From Toxonevra muliebris (lineage: Eukaryota; Arthropoda; Insecta; Diptera; Pallopteridae), in contig CAVNUY010000013.1 of the NCBI GenBank assembly GCA_963691655.1, forward strand, positions 219,364-283,363: a DNA stretch of 64,000 nucleotides, read 5' to 3'. The notes under the pieces were generated by a model. It ran no database searches. It was not told where the DNA came from and was given only the letters and a program-made list of their open reading frames with translations. The position numbers were made by a program, and so were the translations under genes. Position 1 is the first letter of the stretch; each line of letters begins with the position of its first letter. Positions 1-11,698 of this stretch are shown piece by piece.

Positions 1-650
1 AATAGTTTTCCAGCTCTACCGAACACACGATGTGCAAAGGTTTGGTTTTTTCTTTTCAATCGAAAATATAAAAATCAAACAATGATTTTTTTTTCCTGAA
101 CATTGAACATGAAAAAATTCATAAAAAAAATAATTATTATTTCTGAGCAAGCAGAGCAACAGATAAAAATCAAAAAATTCTCATAATTTCTGAGCCAAAA
201 ATAAAAAATCGAAAAATAATTTTCATTGATGATCAAATAAATAAAATTCAAGTAATAAGCAAAAATTTTGATATTTTTATTACTGCTTATAATGATTACG
301 GTCCCTGCTTTAAATCTTTAAATAGAAATAAAATATATGTGGAAAAACTTTAAAGCATTTTTAAACGAGTGTTGTAACATTAACTTTAGTTTAATTACAG
401 ATGAGCCATTTTCTTTGAATGATGAAATATTCTACTTTTTTGATAGCAGATTTTTGTTTTTTTTTTTACTAACATTCTTATTGGACTAATATTTGTTTTC
501 GGAACGTAGACACAATATGCTCTTAAAAATTTAAGCTTTTGTTGCAAAAGTTGGTTGACTTTTCGAGATATTACGCGATAAATGCGACAAAGCAAATTTT
601 TTGTGGGGGTTTTCAAACTTTCCGCCTATAGTGTATGTACGTGTATAAAT
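1..650. other. AT-rich stretch, upstream mGluR intron
   Basis: No supported gene. The open frames here are short, AT-driven and overlap on both strands. By position this is the interior of the mGluR intron upstream of 5748, because that exon opens with a splice acceptor and no further receptor exon is visible to its left. Confidence 0.5.
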
Positions 651-941
651 TAGGGGTGACCACCAAAAATATTTTGGGAGCCAAGCAACAACAATAACAA
701 CAACGAATTTAAGAAATGTGTTAAAAAAATAAAACACACAAACAACAATCCCTGATCTGACCGGGCGTTGCAAAATATAATCAGAAACAACCATTTTTGT
801 GTTTGTTGTAAAGACCCAATTGAGCTACTGGCACAAGACACCAACAACCCAACCAAATGTGACAAGAATATTTGTTTTTGCATATTGAAAGGAAAAACAA
901 ATATTCTTAGCGCCAATTGAGTTTTAGGCTGATCACCCCTG
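651..941. mobile_element. Candidate hAT-type MITE (291 bp)
   Basis: The left end reads TAGGGGTGACCA and the reverse complement of the right end reads CAGGGGTGATCA, giving a 12-bp imperfect terminal inverted repeat. The flanking octamers gtataaat (643-650) and gcatatat (942-949) match at 6 of 8 positions, as expected for an old 8-bp duplication. There is no coding capacity. hAT assignment rests on the TAGGG/CAGGG start and the 8-bp spacing; the imperfect duplication keeps confidence moderate. Confidence 0.4.
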
Positions 942-994
942 GCATATATCAAACAACATAACGGGCAGAAAACAATTTTTTTCCGAAACCTTGT

Positions 995-1165
995 TATTCT
1001 GTGGTTCTATTGCGAGTATGCTCGGCGAATACCATGAAATTGTGGGGCACTAAGCGCCTGGTTATATTGGTGTTCGGTGTTCGACGAACACAAAACATTT
1101 TCTCCCGTGCTCGGTGTACAATACACAGCCTTAGAACGAGGTTTTACAGTGTTGAACGAAAATAT
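995..1165. repeat. Interspersed repeat rich in GTGCTCGGTG/CGAACAC motifs, copy 1
   Basis: This stretch contains the core gtgttcggtgttcgacgaac and gctcggtgtacaatacac, which recur at 56075-56385 and 61008-61130. The open frame across it (1001-1249) is a by-product of the repeat, since the other copies are not open in the same frame. Class unknown; the palindromic core suggests a MITE or a short satellite-like unit. Confidence 0.45.
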
Positions 1166-1556
1166 GCCGCAAAAAGTGTCAAGCGTGATCTACCTGTACT
1201 TGAATACAAATTTTTACATATCGATAAATGTAAAACTTCGTCGTTCTAAATTAAATGTTAATGAATTTTTTGCAATAAAATAAAAATATTTTAAATTGTA
1301 AAGCCCGTATGTTAATCCTTTTTTCAATTTTTAAAAATAATTTTAATGTTTTCAAAAGAATGTGAGTATATAACACTAAAGACACAAAAAATGTGCTAGT
1401 GCTATAAAAAATACAATAAAAATCTATTTATATTTACATTTATAAGATTCTTAACATTAAAAAAAAAATAAGAAAAATTAAGTCTAGCTAAGTTAAGTCC
1501 ATATATCTGGCTTCTAATATTGTTGTGCCTTTTTTCAGTTATATGCTGCCTTTTTT
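1166..1556. other. AT-rich stretch without recognisable feature
   Basis: I see no gene, long repeat or inverted repeat here. Confidence 0.4.
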
Positions 1557-2885
1557 GTGTGTTTTTGGTGCCTTTGTTTGATCGATGAAATCCCAATCCA
1601 TAAAGGCGTTCTCCAGGGGGACCCACTAAGCCCACTCCCTTTTAGCTTATTCCTTGCATACCTAAACGATCATTTGGAAACTCGAAGTGTAAAAGGAATT
1701 TACGTGGATAATCTACATATTTATTCTCTACTCTATGCAGACGACTTGATTCTTCTAGCTGACGGTCCTACAAATCTCCAAAAAGCCCTAGACGCCCTAA
1801 AAATGTTCTGTACTAGTAGTAATCTCACAGTGAATGCTAAAAAATCCAAAGTCGTAGTTTTCAAGGCGGCAGGTAGACGTTCAAGAAAAGAAGTCTTCGT
1901 TTTAAGTTCGATCAAACAGAATTGAAACTAGTCAAAGAGTACACTTATCTGTATACTGAACCATTCTGTAGTTCTGGGTTATTCATCAAAACTACTAAAC
2001 AAATGGTGTCTAAAGCAAACTCCGCAATGTCACAAGTTAAAAATATTCTCATTGAAACCAAAATGCAATCACATAGCTCACGAGTTTACCTCTTCAACAG
2101 TCTTATATTAAGTCTTCTGTTATATGGATCAGAAGTTTGGGCTCTGAAAACCCAAACGCAAACTAGGTTTTTCAAGTCGTTGTACTTTCTAGAACAATGT
2201 ACGCCAAATTACATTGTACGAAGAAAATTCAAACTAAACAACCCAATTATTACATCGGTCAACAGAGCCATCAAACCGTTATGTAAAATTTTAAACATGG
2301 TTGAGAATATATTCCCTAATTCCTCTAATCAAATTAGATGCATCTGCTGCAAACATTATGAAGTACAACTGGTTTCCGTTATTAAAAAACTACCTCTGCC
2401 AGGTGAATAAGGAACATCTGCTGGCTGACGCTAATCCTCATATTCCCCAGTGAGAGCTGAACACAATCACTTGTGAACTTAGTAAACTCTACAATAATAT
2501 GGACACCAACCTAATCATGAGCTCTAACTATGTCCCAAACTACAAATTCTTCGGAAATGGTTCAATAACTAGCATCAACGCTCCAATTCAGAGATTAGAC
2601 TTGCTTTTCAATTACGAACAGCAAACTCCAGAAGTTTTGTTTTAACCATTAATAATATGTCTCATAAAATTAATCCAAATTACACCTGTTCTATTTGTAA
2701 CATGGCAGAAGATGAAACCCTCTTTCATATTATATGTAAATGTCCCACATACGAGGAATACTGAACTCGCTTTCTGCAAAAACATTTTATTCCAAATCAA
2801 ATCCCACTAGACATCGTCAATGAATCTCAATTAAATGATTTGTATCTCTTTTTTGTATATACTTTAAATCTAAGATCATTTGCTA
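1557..2885 (+). pseudogene. Non-LTR retrotransposon reverse transcriptase, 5'-truncated and decayed
   Basis: The first block (1557-1925) carries the RT palm: GVLQGDPLSPLPFSLFL, then the catalytic box LLYADDLILLA, then thumb-like NLTVNAKKSKVVVF. A frameshift near 1920 continues the protein in the next frame (1922-2410) with the connection region typical of LINEs (LILSLLLYGSEVWAL). Further down, around 2680-2765, another frame shows a C..C....E..FHI...CP zinc-finger-like end (CSICNMAEDETLFHIICKCP), which is common at LINE ORF2 C-termini. In life the enzyme reverse-transcribes the element's RNA at a nicked target. Endonuclease and N-terminal RT are missing and several shifts and stops are present, so it is dead. 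The clade is not assigned. It lies within the mGluR intron in the sense orientation. Confidence 0.85.
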
Positions 2886-3108
2886 GCGAAAATTAAATAT
2901 TAACCTTATAATGTAAAAAAACAAAGAAAATGTATATATATATCTTACCATTATCATTTCTTTGAAATTATATCATATGAAAAGAATTTATTGCACGAAA
3001 GTGTACTGAAAATCTTGCTTATGTACTGACGTATTTCCGAAACTCAAAGTGTACTGAAAAATTTACGATCGTACCGAAAATCCCATCACTAATGTATACC
3101 GTCATACG

Positions 3109-4037
3109 CAGTGTTGCCAGAAACTTCACTTCAAAAATCGTCAAAATTATAAGAAAAAATTGTCATTTTCAGTAAAAAATCTTCATCAGTCATAATTGGT
3201 GAAATTCATTTTCGTCCCCCAAATTTTTAAGATGTAACATCAAACTTTGTAATGAATTGACTTCTTTTGAAACACACTGTCAAATTTCATATAAATTTTG
3301 ACAAGTTTACGTTTAATTAAGGCCCTTATTAATTTTTCTTTAGCATAAATGCGAACGTAAATATATTTTCTTTCCAAAAATGTTGCTTTGTCTCTGAAAT
3401 CAATGTTATTAACATCATTAGTTAAATACTCTGGTCTTAAAATATTTGTGCAAGGAAAGCATAATCAAAATGAAATAAAAAAATAATCCTTCAAAAGATA
3501 TACCAGTTCCTGACGAGAAAATCTTAATAGGTAATGTTTACATTATCTTATAGTAGATGCAATGTGTATTGAAATGTGTTCATAATGTTGAAGAAAGCTT
3601 TTTTTAATGATCATCACCAAGCCTGGACTTGTCATCAAATGGTAATGCAAACGCAGTTTAAAGGTTGGTTGTTTTAGAGCACACTTCTCACAGTGTCGAT
3701 AAATAAAGACAACTGGTAAATAAACTTAGTCTAGATCGGTGTAGAAATCTTATTTTCACTATTGAAAACCAATTCACTTAAAATGGTTAATATTTAAGTT
3801 TTTGGAAACTTACTTTTGTCACATCATACTATCTCGTAGTAGTATAGAGTTCAAAAAATAGTCAGAATCACATTTTCTTTTTTTACAATATTAATAGTTA
3901 CTATTTATTTCAACAGCTTTTTATGCAGATTTTTTAAACCTGTCTATTAATCGTCATTTTTCAAGAAAAATCGTCAAATCATCATTCGGTCAAAATATCG
4001 TCAAAATGACGTTGAAATCGCCGTTCTGGCAACGCTG
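3109..4037 (+). mobile_element. Non-autonomous hAT element, copy 1 (929 bp, 8-bp TSD)
   Basis: The ends are CAGTGTTGCCAGAA and, reverse-complemented from the right, CAGCGTTGCCAGAA. They are flanked on both sides by the identical octamer GTCATACG (3101-3108 and 4038-4045). An 8-bp duplication with CAG-starting TIRs is the hAT signature. No transposase is encoded. The interior matches 6659-7734 in reverse complement over almost its whole length, including the stretch around 3700-3830. It inserted at or next to the left edge of the fold-back repeat. Confidence 0.9.
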
Positions 4038-4045
4038 GTCATACG

Positions 4046-5460
4046 ACGCAACTGGGTTTCGTTCCTCTCTTTGGAATTTTGGAACAAGGAAACGTAGAAA
4101 CCAGCAACGAGGTACAATACCGACGGTGTGAAAGCGACGGCTGTCAACACATCCAGCGGACAAAATGTTTGAATGGACGAGTTGGAGGTGTTTGATAAAA
4201 CAAATATTTTGCATTTTTTTTGCAAATAACATTCAGCATTTACAATTTTTTATTTATTCTTTATATACAAATATGTAAACGTTTTGTTTAATTTTATGTA
4301 TTTTATATATAAGTACTTTTGAATCTTTTTCTACTGATTTCATGAAATCAAAATTATGTAAATAAATATATTTAATAAATATATTTAATAAATATATTTA
4401 AATAAATATATTTAGGTAAAATGTTGAAATATTTTAGTTGAATATATTTAGCCAAAACGTTGGAACTTTTCATATTTTATATTTCATTAACTTTAATAAA
4501 TTATCCTCCTTGTACATTTTTACATTCACACCAACAAATCTTCTTACTATGTATTTGACATTCATTCCTGTTACAAAATGTAGAATCACAACGAGGTGCA
4601 ATGCAAAAACTAATGAAAATGTTAAATTTCTTTGTTATTCCAAACGTTTTGTTAACATTAGTATTGAATACGAAAGAATTGTTATGTAGTTTTTCAAGAA
4701 GAATTTTAAAATACTTAATTCCTAAAATAACAATACATTTCCATTTTGTAATTAGAGAAAAGATAAACGACCGCATATTGTCTTCTTGTTTTATTACATA
4801 TTTCATTTCAATTCTGTTACAAAATGTAGAATTACAACGAAGTGCAATGTAAAAACGATTGAAAATATTAACTTTGAAATTCTGTAATGGTTTATTTTCG
4901 TCAACTATCGGAACAACAACAAAAACACACATCTCTTCCTCTTATTCTTTGCTTTGGTTTTCTGTTACAATCAGATTTTAACATGAGGTGCAGTGTTAAT
5001 TTTCTTATACATGTTAAATTTCATATATCGCTGCTACGATAACATGTAAACAAACAATTTTTGTATGAAATGTTCCAACATTTTAGCTAAATATATTTAA
5101 CTAAAATATTTCAACATTTTACCTAAATATACTTATTTACATATATTTGGGTAAAATGTTGAAAATAGTAATAACAATTAATGAAATCAGTAGAAAAAGA
5201 TTTAAAAATACCTATATGAAATATGCAAAACCGCAACCAAACGTTTAAATATTTGTATATAAAGAATATGTAAATACTGTAATTGTTGAATGTTATTTGC
5301 CAAAAGAAATTTTAAATATTTGCTTTATCAAACATGTGAAACTCATCCATTCATACATTTTTGTCCGCTGGATGTGTTGGCAACCGTCGCTTTCACACTA
5401 TCGGTATTGCACCTCGTTTCTGGCTTCTACGATTTTGTGTTTCGATTTCAGCCAGAGCGA
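4046..5460. repeat. Fold-back (long inverted repeat) element, about 1.4 kb
   Basis: The left arm (about 4046-4450) and right arm (about 5080-5460) are inverted copies. Shared landmarks are gtccgctggatgtgttg with cgtcgctttcacac, an actgatttcatgaaatca-like block, and AT-rich aatatattta runs. The loop (about 4450-5080) contains a diverged direct repeat built on ctgttacaaaatgtagaat (near 4570, 4815 and 4958). The open frames are mirror translations of the arms and not genes. Class unknown; the structure resembles Foldback-type or long-TIR MITEs. Confidence 0.65.
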
Positions 5461-5747
5461 ATTGTGACCTCTTTACAATAAAGACTCTTTGACGAAGATA
5501 TAGTGATGCTTCGATTTATTTCGGATCCTTCGAAGTGGATTTCCATATCAAAGCTTCAATTGTGAAGGCTACAGTAAATTCAATCTAGGGGTTCAGTATT
5601 GAAGTTTAATAAACATCATAAGTAGCTGTAATTCATAGCTTTAATATTTTAATTACAACTCAATTTGAGTTGAAGTTGTCTTAAATAATAAGGACGTTAA
5701 TTTTTTCCAAATGTATATGCATATATTTTTTTATTATAAAATTTTAG

Positions 5748-6043
5748 CTATACAAGTCTTAATAACTATGGTCTGTATGATCGTAGAGCCACCTGGTACA
5801 CGTTTCTACTATCCCGATCGAACTGAAGTGATATTGAAGTGTAAAATACAAGATATGTCATTTCTCTTTTCACAGCTCTATAATATGATATTAATTACAA
5901 TATGTACTATATATGCAATTAAGACAAGAAAAATTCCAGAGAATTTCAATGAGTCAAAGTTTATTGGATTTACTATGTATACAACATGCATTATTTGGTT
6001 AGCATTTGTGCCAATTTATTTTGGTACAGGCAATTCTTATGAG
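5748..6043 (+). CDS. mGluR: Metabotropic glutamate receptor, internal exon (TM4 to TM6)
   Basis: This 296-nt exon encodes about 98 residues of a class C G-protein-coupled receptor for glutamate at the plasma membrane. In order it shows TM4 (IQVLITMVCMIV), extracellular loop 2 with EPPGTRFYYP, TM5 (FLFSQLYNMILITICTIYAI), the intracellular loop TRKIPENFNESKFIGF, and TM6 (TCIIWLAFVPIYFG), ending GTGNSYE. This order and these motifs are those of the insect mGluR (DmGluRA) heptahelical domain. The acceptor is attttag at 5741-5747 and the donor is GTAAGT at 6044-6049. The exon enters in phase 1 and leaves in phase 0, matching the terminal exon at 22773. The in-frame ATG at 5711 lies in the intron and is not a start. 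The ligand-binding domain and TM1-3 must lie to the left of the window. Confidence 0.95.
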
Positions 6044-6658
6044 GTAAGTGTACTTCTATATATCTATATATATAATGGAAATAACGGGGCTAAAATTGAC
6101 GCTTTTGACAAAAATTAAACTAGAATCTGATGCACAATTAAAAAGTTAAATACATGATTCCAAAGTTATAGTGGCATAAAAACGTTTTTATGGTAATGTC
6201 TAATTATTATACGTCGCCTTTGCGACAAGTCTCATATGTATTCAATTATGTAGTGTATGACCACTCAGCTAAATTAAAAATTTTAGTTGTAAAAATATAC
6301 CCGATGCGACTAGGTAGTAAAAAAGCCACCATTGTATTTTTGAAAATTGTAAGAAACACATTGACTTTCTGGAGAACGAAAGAAAATCTATCTGAATGAA
6401 AACCATTAAAAACATTGTCATAAAAATAGTCAATCAAAACCGTTATTGTTCGTCCTTTTTACTCCAATATTCTTTAAAACCCGACTTTGGAAGCTTGCTT
6501 ACTAGTAGCACTGTACAGCAACATGGTGCTTTAAAATGGTATCTGAGTTATGGCATAGTTCTTCTGGAGTATATTTGACCACTAATCACAAATCTGTAAA
6601 AATTCAACGTTCACCTTGTCCGGGGTTCGTACAAAACTTATGCAATCTCAGTCCTTAC

Positions 6659-7734
6659 CAGCGTTGCTAAAACGACGATTTTAACGACATTTTGACGATG
6701 TTTTGACCCAATGACGATTTAACGATTTTTGTTGAAAAATTACGATCTCTTCTGCCATCAACATATAGTATATCACAAAAATGTCTTTTAACACACCAAA
6801 AAAAGCTTTAGCCCCAAAAATCTTCTCAATAATAGACAGGTTTAAATTTATTTTTATCTTACTAAAAAGCTGCATAGAAAGCTATTGAAATAGCAACTAC
6901 TTATACCATATTGTAAAGAAAGAAAATGTGGTTCTGACTATTTTTTCAACTCAATACTACTAAGTGATAGTATGATATGACAAAAGTAAGTTACCAAAAA
7001 CTTAAATATTAATCATTTTAAGTGAATTGGTTTTCAATAGTGAAAATAAGATTTCTACACCGATCTAGACTAAGTTTATTTACCAGTTGTCTTTACCATT
7101 GATGACAAGTCAAGGCTTGGTGATGATCATTAAAAAAAGCTTTCTTCATCATTATGAACACATTTCAATACATATTGCATCTACTATAAGATAATGTAAA
7201 CATTACCTATTAAGATTTTCTCGTCAGGAACTGGTACATCTTTTGAAGGAACTTGATTTCTAGTGATACAGTTTTGTTGTTGAACTTGATTTCTATTGAT
7301 ACAATTTGGTTATTGAACTTGATTTCTAGTGATACAATTTTGATTATGCATTCCATACGAATATTTTAACACCAGAGTATTAAACTCATGATGTTAATAA
7401 CATTGATTTCAGAGACAAAGCAACATTTTTGGAAAGAAAATATATTTATGTTGGCATTTATGCTAAAAAAAAATTAATAAGGGCCTTCATTAAATGTACA
7501 AAGCCTTGTAAATTTGTCAAAATTTATATGAAATTTGACAGTGTGTTTCAAAAGAAGTCAATTCATTACAAAGTTTGATGTCACAACTTAAAAATTTGGG
7601 GACGAAAATTAATTTCACCAATTAGATGTTGAATTCAGGGAGCAAGGACATGTAGATTTTGGAGTTCTTCTCTGATGACGATTTTTTTCTGAAAATGACG
7701 ATTTTTTCTTACAATTAAGTTTCCGGCAACACTG
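6659..7734 (-). mobile_element. Non-autonomous hAT element, copy 2 (1076 bp, 8-bp TSD, inverted)
   Basis: The element starts cagcgttgctaaaac and ends ggcaacactg. The same octamer, GTCCTTAC, flanks it on both sides (6651-6658 and 7735-7742). Most of it is the reverse complement of the copy at 3109-4037. It is longer partly because of a 33-bp tandem repeat at 7250-7344. There is no open transposase. Confidence 0.9.
7250..7344. repeat. 33-bp tandem repeat, three units, inside hAT copy 2
   Basis: Units beginning aacttgatttctagtgatac start at 7250, 7283 and 7316. The block is not expanded in the sister copy at 3109-4037, so it arose after the two copies separated or was lost there. Confidence 0.85.
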
Positions 7735-8005
7735 GTCCTTACAGTTCTAAAATGGTCAATATCGGTCTAGTTGGTGTTGTACATACCAGGGCCGTAACCA
7801 TAAATTTTTTTCGGGGGGGAGGGGGGGGGGTTTCATTCGAAGAAAATATTCATAAATAATTTTTATCAAACTGATTTTTAAATACAATAAATTAAATCGA
7901 TGATACATTTGATGGACCCTATCAGACTAAGGACAAAAGTAGATAAATATCTTAAAACTTTAGGAAAAATTTTCCAATTTTTTTTTAATCTTAACCTCAA
8001 AAAAA

Positions 8006-8470
8006 TTGCCATATGTGACAACAAATTCACAGAATGATCAAATTAAATTTTTTCAAATAGATATTATTCAATGTGCATTTTTTTATCGTGTAGTTCCTGA
8101 CGTTACACCAGTAGCCGGCTTGTTGAATAAGACCCAGCTTAAAACTATTCCTATGAAACTTATGGTGATTCCTCCGAAGAAATCCGTATTTGTTTCCAGA
8201 TTTACAAATGATACTACTGTGGAGGACATTAAATATTATATAGATTCGAAAATTGAATTATCCGACTTCTCCGCATATAAATTTAATTTTTCTTATGATC
8301 GAAATATTTCCTCGTTTAAAATTAATGTGCCGGATAGATACTTTGAACAAATTGTCAAAGAAGATTTTTGGCCGGAAGGAGTGATTGTTCGGGAGTTTAT
8401 ACAAAAACCGAAACCTATTTCTGAAAATGTGGTCCGGATTACTCGTCCTTCTGCTTCAAAAAACTGACAG
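8006..8470 (+). pseudogene. LINE ORF1 (gag-like) C-terminal fragment
   Basis: The open frame has a segment typical of ORF1 proteins of insect Jockey/CR1-type LINEs: PKKSVFVSRFTNDTTVEDIK, then SSFKINVPDRYFEQIVKEDF and WPEGVIVREF. Such proteins package the element RNA. The N-terminal part is absent, so the Met at 8006 is probably not the original start. It stops at TGA (8465-8467) just ahead of the endonuclease region, which is the normal ORF1-ORF2 order. Confidence 0.65.
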
Positions 8471-8474
8471 AAGA

Positions 8475-10600
8475 ACTAGTGATTCTTTACCAAAATGTTC
8501 GTGGTTTAAATTCGAATTTGGTGTACGCACCAAATTTTAGTGTTCACTGAAACCTGGCTTAAACCAAGCGTTTTTAATACCGAAATACTCTTCCAAATTT
8601 ATAGGAAAGATCGTCTCTCTAAAATTGGTGGAGGGGTCTTAATTGCTGTGAATACTCTATATTCATCTGAACAAATTATCCTATCAGACGTTAATCACTT
8701 CGAATTTATCTGTGTTCGCATTCAGCTCGGAAACCGCTATCTCTTATCACCTGCTCTTACATACCACCAAACACTGACCTATATATTTACTTATGCCATG
8801 TTGCATTTATAAAATCCATTTATTCGAAAGTTCGTGAAAATTATACTATTTTAATCTGTGGTGACTTCAACCTACCACACGTTTATTGGAATTTATGTAA
8901 CGATACACAAAATCTAATTCCATGTTCTAACCGCGAATACTTTGATGAATTTTTGGACTCATTTTCAGAGTTAAGTTTGTTTCAATTAAATAATTTGGTG
9001 AATAAAAATGGCAAAATCTTGGATTTGATTTATGTTGATGATGCTTCTAAGTTTACACTGTCGATTACTGAACCGTTTGCAAACCCTGAAGACCCTTACC
9101 ACCCTACACTTATTTTACTTTATGAATTAAATAGTGTCGATAACCACAATAGAAGCTATAATAATTCACCCTTCCGGGGAAAATTTAACTTTAAAAAAGC
9201 AAATTATTCAAAATTGTTTAAATTATTGTCGGACGCGGCCTTCTACTTTTGATGACATTGACAATAGTGTCTTGACTTTTAATAATATTTTATACGATAG
9301 TTTTAATTTATGCGTTCCTAGACTAAAATCAACTCCTGTTAATAAAAACCATCCGGTGTGGTTTAACAACTAATTAAAAAAACTGAAAAATAAAAAGTCC
9401 CGCAGTTTTAAATTGTTTAAAAGATCTGGAAATAAAATTGATTATTATCACTATTCCTTATTACGACACAAATATCAGATACTTTGTAAAAAATGTTACC
9501 GAGATTATATTGAAAAAGTCAACTCGGATATTCATGTCGATGCTAAAGCTTTTTATGACTTTGTTAACACTAAACGTAAAAATGTTGGTTTCCCGTCCGC
9601 AATGAAATATAAGGACCAAGTATCTGATGATGAAACTCATGTTGCAAATATGTTTGCAAACTTTTTTAAATCAACTTATTCATCTGAAACTTTAAATAAT
9701 AATAACTTATATAATTTTGATCTTGTTACGTATAACAATATTATGAGTCCGGTTATTCACCCTGAAGATGTTTTAGAACATTTGAAGACTTTAAAAATCT
9801 CTTTTACATACGGTCCAGATGAAATTCCGAATAGTATACTAAAAACTTGTGCTGAGTTTCTGTATTTGCCTCTGTTTAAAATTTTTGATTCTTCGTTACG
9901 TAAGGGATATTTTTCCAAAAGTTGGAAGCGTTCATTTATAATTCCCTTACATAAAAATGGTACGAAATCTAACGTTGAAAATTACCGTGGTATTGCTAAA
10001 CTAAGTGCAATACCCAAACTGTTCGAAGCAATTATAACATCGCAAGTAACCCATTCAGTTAAATCGTTAATTTCATCATCTCAGCATGGGTTTGTAAAGG
10101 GGAAATCAACCGTTAGTAATCTTCTTGAGTTATCGACCAATGTCATAAGTGGATTTTCTAATTGCCAACAGACTGACGCAATTTACACAGACTTTAGTAA
10201 AGCTTTTGACAAAGTGAATTATGATTTACTAATTAAAAAACTTGACTTTTACGGCTTTCCTCCTTTATTATTACAATGGGTAGACTCGTACTTGAGAGAT
10301 AGGGAGCAAATAGCAATTTTTAAAAATGCCGTATCTAAAAGTATCAAAATACCATCTGGTGTTCCACAAGGAAGCCATCTGGGTCCTATTTTGTTTTTGT
10401 TGTTTATTAACGATCTTCCATCTGTTATCAAGCACTCTAAAATATTAATGTTCGCTGATGATGTAAAATTATTTAAGTCTTACAACGAAATAGAAGGTCA
10501 AAATTTACTGCGATCTGATCTTTTGGCATTAAATAATTGGTGCCACTGTAATTTAATGTCTTTAAACCTAAAAAATGTAAGTTCATGGTTTTTTCTAGAA
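8475..10600 (+). pseudogene. LINE ORF2, endonuclease and reverse transcriptase, broken
   Basis: Pieces in three frames make up one Jockey/CR1-like ORF2. An apurinic-type endonuclease starts at about 8490 (YQNVRGLN), continues at 8540 (TETWL, GGGVLIAVN), 8855 (CGDFNLPHVYW) and 8953-9120 (KILDLIYVDD). RT follows in one long frame at 9413-10630: TDFSKAFDKVNYDLL, SGVPQGSHLGPILFLLFIND, and the catalytic box MFADDVKLF. The sequence changes abruptly near 10590, after which gypsy protease sequence begins, so the 3' end is missing. Frameshifts at about 8530, 8810, 9250 and 9375 make it non-functional. It lies in the sense direction of the mGluR intron. Confidence 0.9.
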
Positions 10601-10604
10601 GGCA

Positions 10605-11411
10605 ACCTATTTTTTCTAGGTATGGATTAGATGATCACAGCGGTGCGTCAGTAACCTGCGCAGGCGGGAATGCTGCTGAACATTTCATGCATCATGACTA
10701 CAAACAAATTAAACTATCAGTTAAAACGGCTGATGGTAATATGCAAAAGGTTGTGGGAATTGTGAACCGGAAGTACATTACGGTAATCAGATTAAACGTT
10801 TACCCATATATATTGTACCAAGTCTAAACCAGGACTTGTACGTAGGCTATGACTTTTGGCGGTTAATTGGCATTCAAATCCGTACCGGATGTATAAACTC
10901 GATTGATAAAGTCGTGAAAGACAACGAAACAAAAATGCATGTATTATCGTCGAATCAGAAACAAAAATTGGATGTTGTGATAAATCTATTTCCGTCATTT
11001 GCGAAGGAGGGCCTGGGAAGAACTAGTCTGTTAGAGCACACAACTGAAGTCAAGGAAGGTACAAGACCACAAAATTTACGTAATAGGGTCTTAGTGCACA
11101 TGGATGATTTACTAATACTATCTGAAGATTTTGAAGGCCATTTGAAATTACTTACAGAGGTGGTTTTTCATATTCGCAAGGCCGGTTTAACTCTCAACTT
11201 GGGGAAAAGTAAATTCTGTTTGAAGGAGGTGAATTATTTGGGTTATGTCGTAGGGTATGGCATAATAAAAACGGATCCAGATAAAGTATTTGCTATCGCA
11301 AAATATCCCTCACCGACATCTGTGCGCCAAGTAAGACGTTTCCTTGGAACCTTGGGCTGGTACCGACGTTGCATAAGTAACTTTTCGGCGCTTACAACTC
11401 CTTTAATAATA
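10605..11411 (+). pseudogene. Ty3/gypsy Pol: protease and deleted reverse transcriptase (5' piece)
   Basis: The first part resembles a retropepsin with its active site altered (HSGASVT in place of DTGASVT), followed at about 10840 by a segment in another frame (DLYVGYDFWRLIGI) that links protease to RT. RT is recognisable as VHMDDLLILS (usually Y/V-M/L-DD), KAGLTLNLGKSKFCL, VNYLGYVV and the thumb RRFLGTLGWYRR. The first RT motifs are absent: sequence jumps from EGTRP to QNLRNRVLVHMDD at about 11075, so an internal deletion removed the fingers and palm. The coding thread breaks at 11406, where a LINE is inserted, and resumes at 16013. Confidence 0.85.
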
Positions 11412-11425
11412 TAAAGGAGTTGTAA
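11392..11425. repeat. 14-bp perfect inverted duplication at LINE 5' junction
   Basis: ttacaactccttta (11392-11405) is gypsy coding sequence. Its exact reverse complement taaaggagttgtaa follows at 11412-11425 after a 6-base loop (ataata). Only the first arm belongs to the gypsy reading frame, so the second arm was made during LINE insertion. Confidence 0.85.
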
Positions 11426-11698
11426 AATAATAATTTAAATAAAAATTAATAATTTAAATAAAAACAAATTTTAATCAGTAAAGTATAAAATTTTTTTTTT
11501 TTTTTTTTGCGCTCCATAATTTATCCAATATTTTTTACAATTTAAATAAATTAAAACAACTTTTCACTTATAAACCTTGTTATAAACCTTGCTTGGTTTA
11601 ATAACTATTGAAATTTTGCTGAATCAATAATTTTGCTGCTTATTAAAATCAGCAACAACCGAACAAGAAATTGCGAACGAACAATTGTATATTTGGAT

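Noticed and set aside
4438..4932. Opposed open frames of 83 and 143 codons in the fold-back loop
   Set aside because: They overlap each other on opposite strands and are produced by the internal direct repeats; no domain is visible.
5711..5747. ATG at 5711 in frame with the mGluR exon, as a possible protein start
   Set aside because: It lies upstream of a good splice acceptor, in AT-rich intron sequence, and would start a receptor in the middle of its membrane domain.
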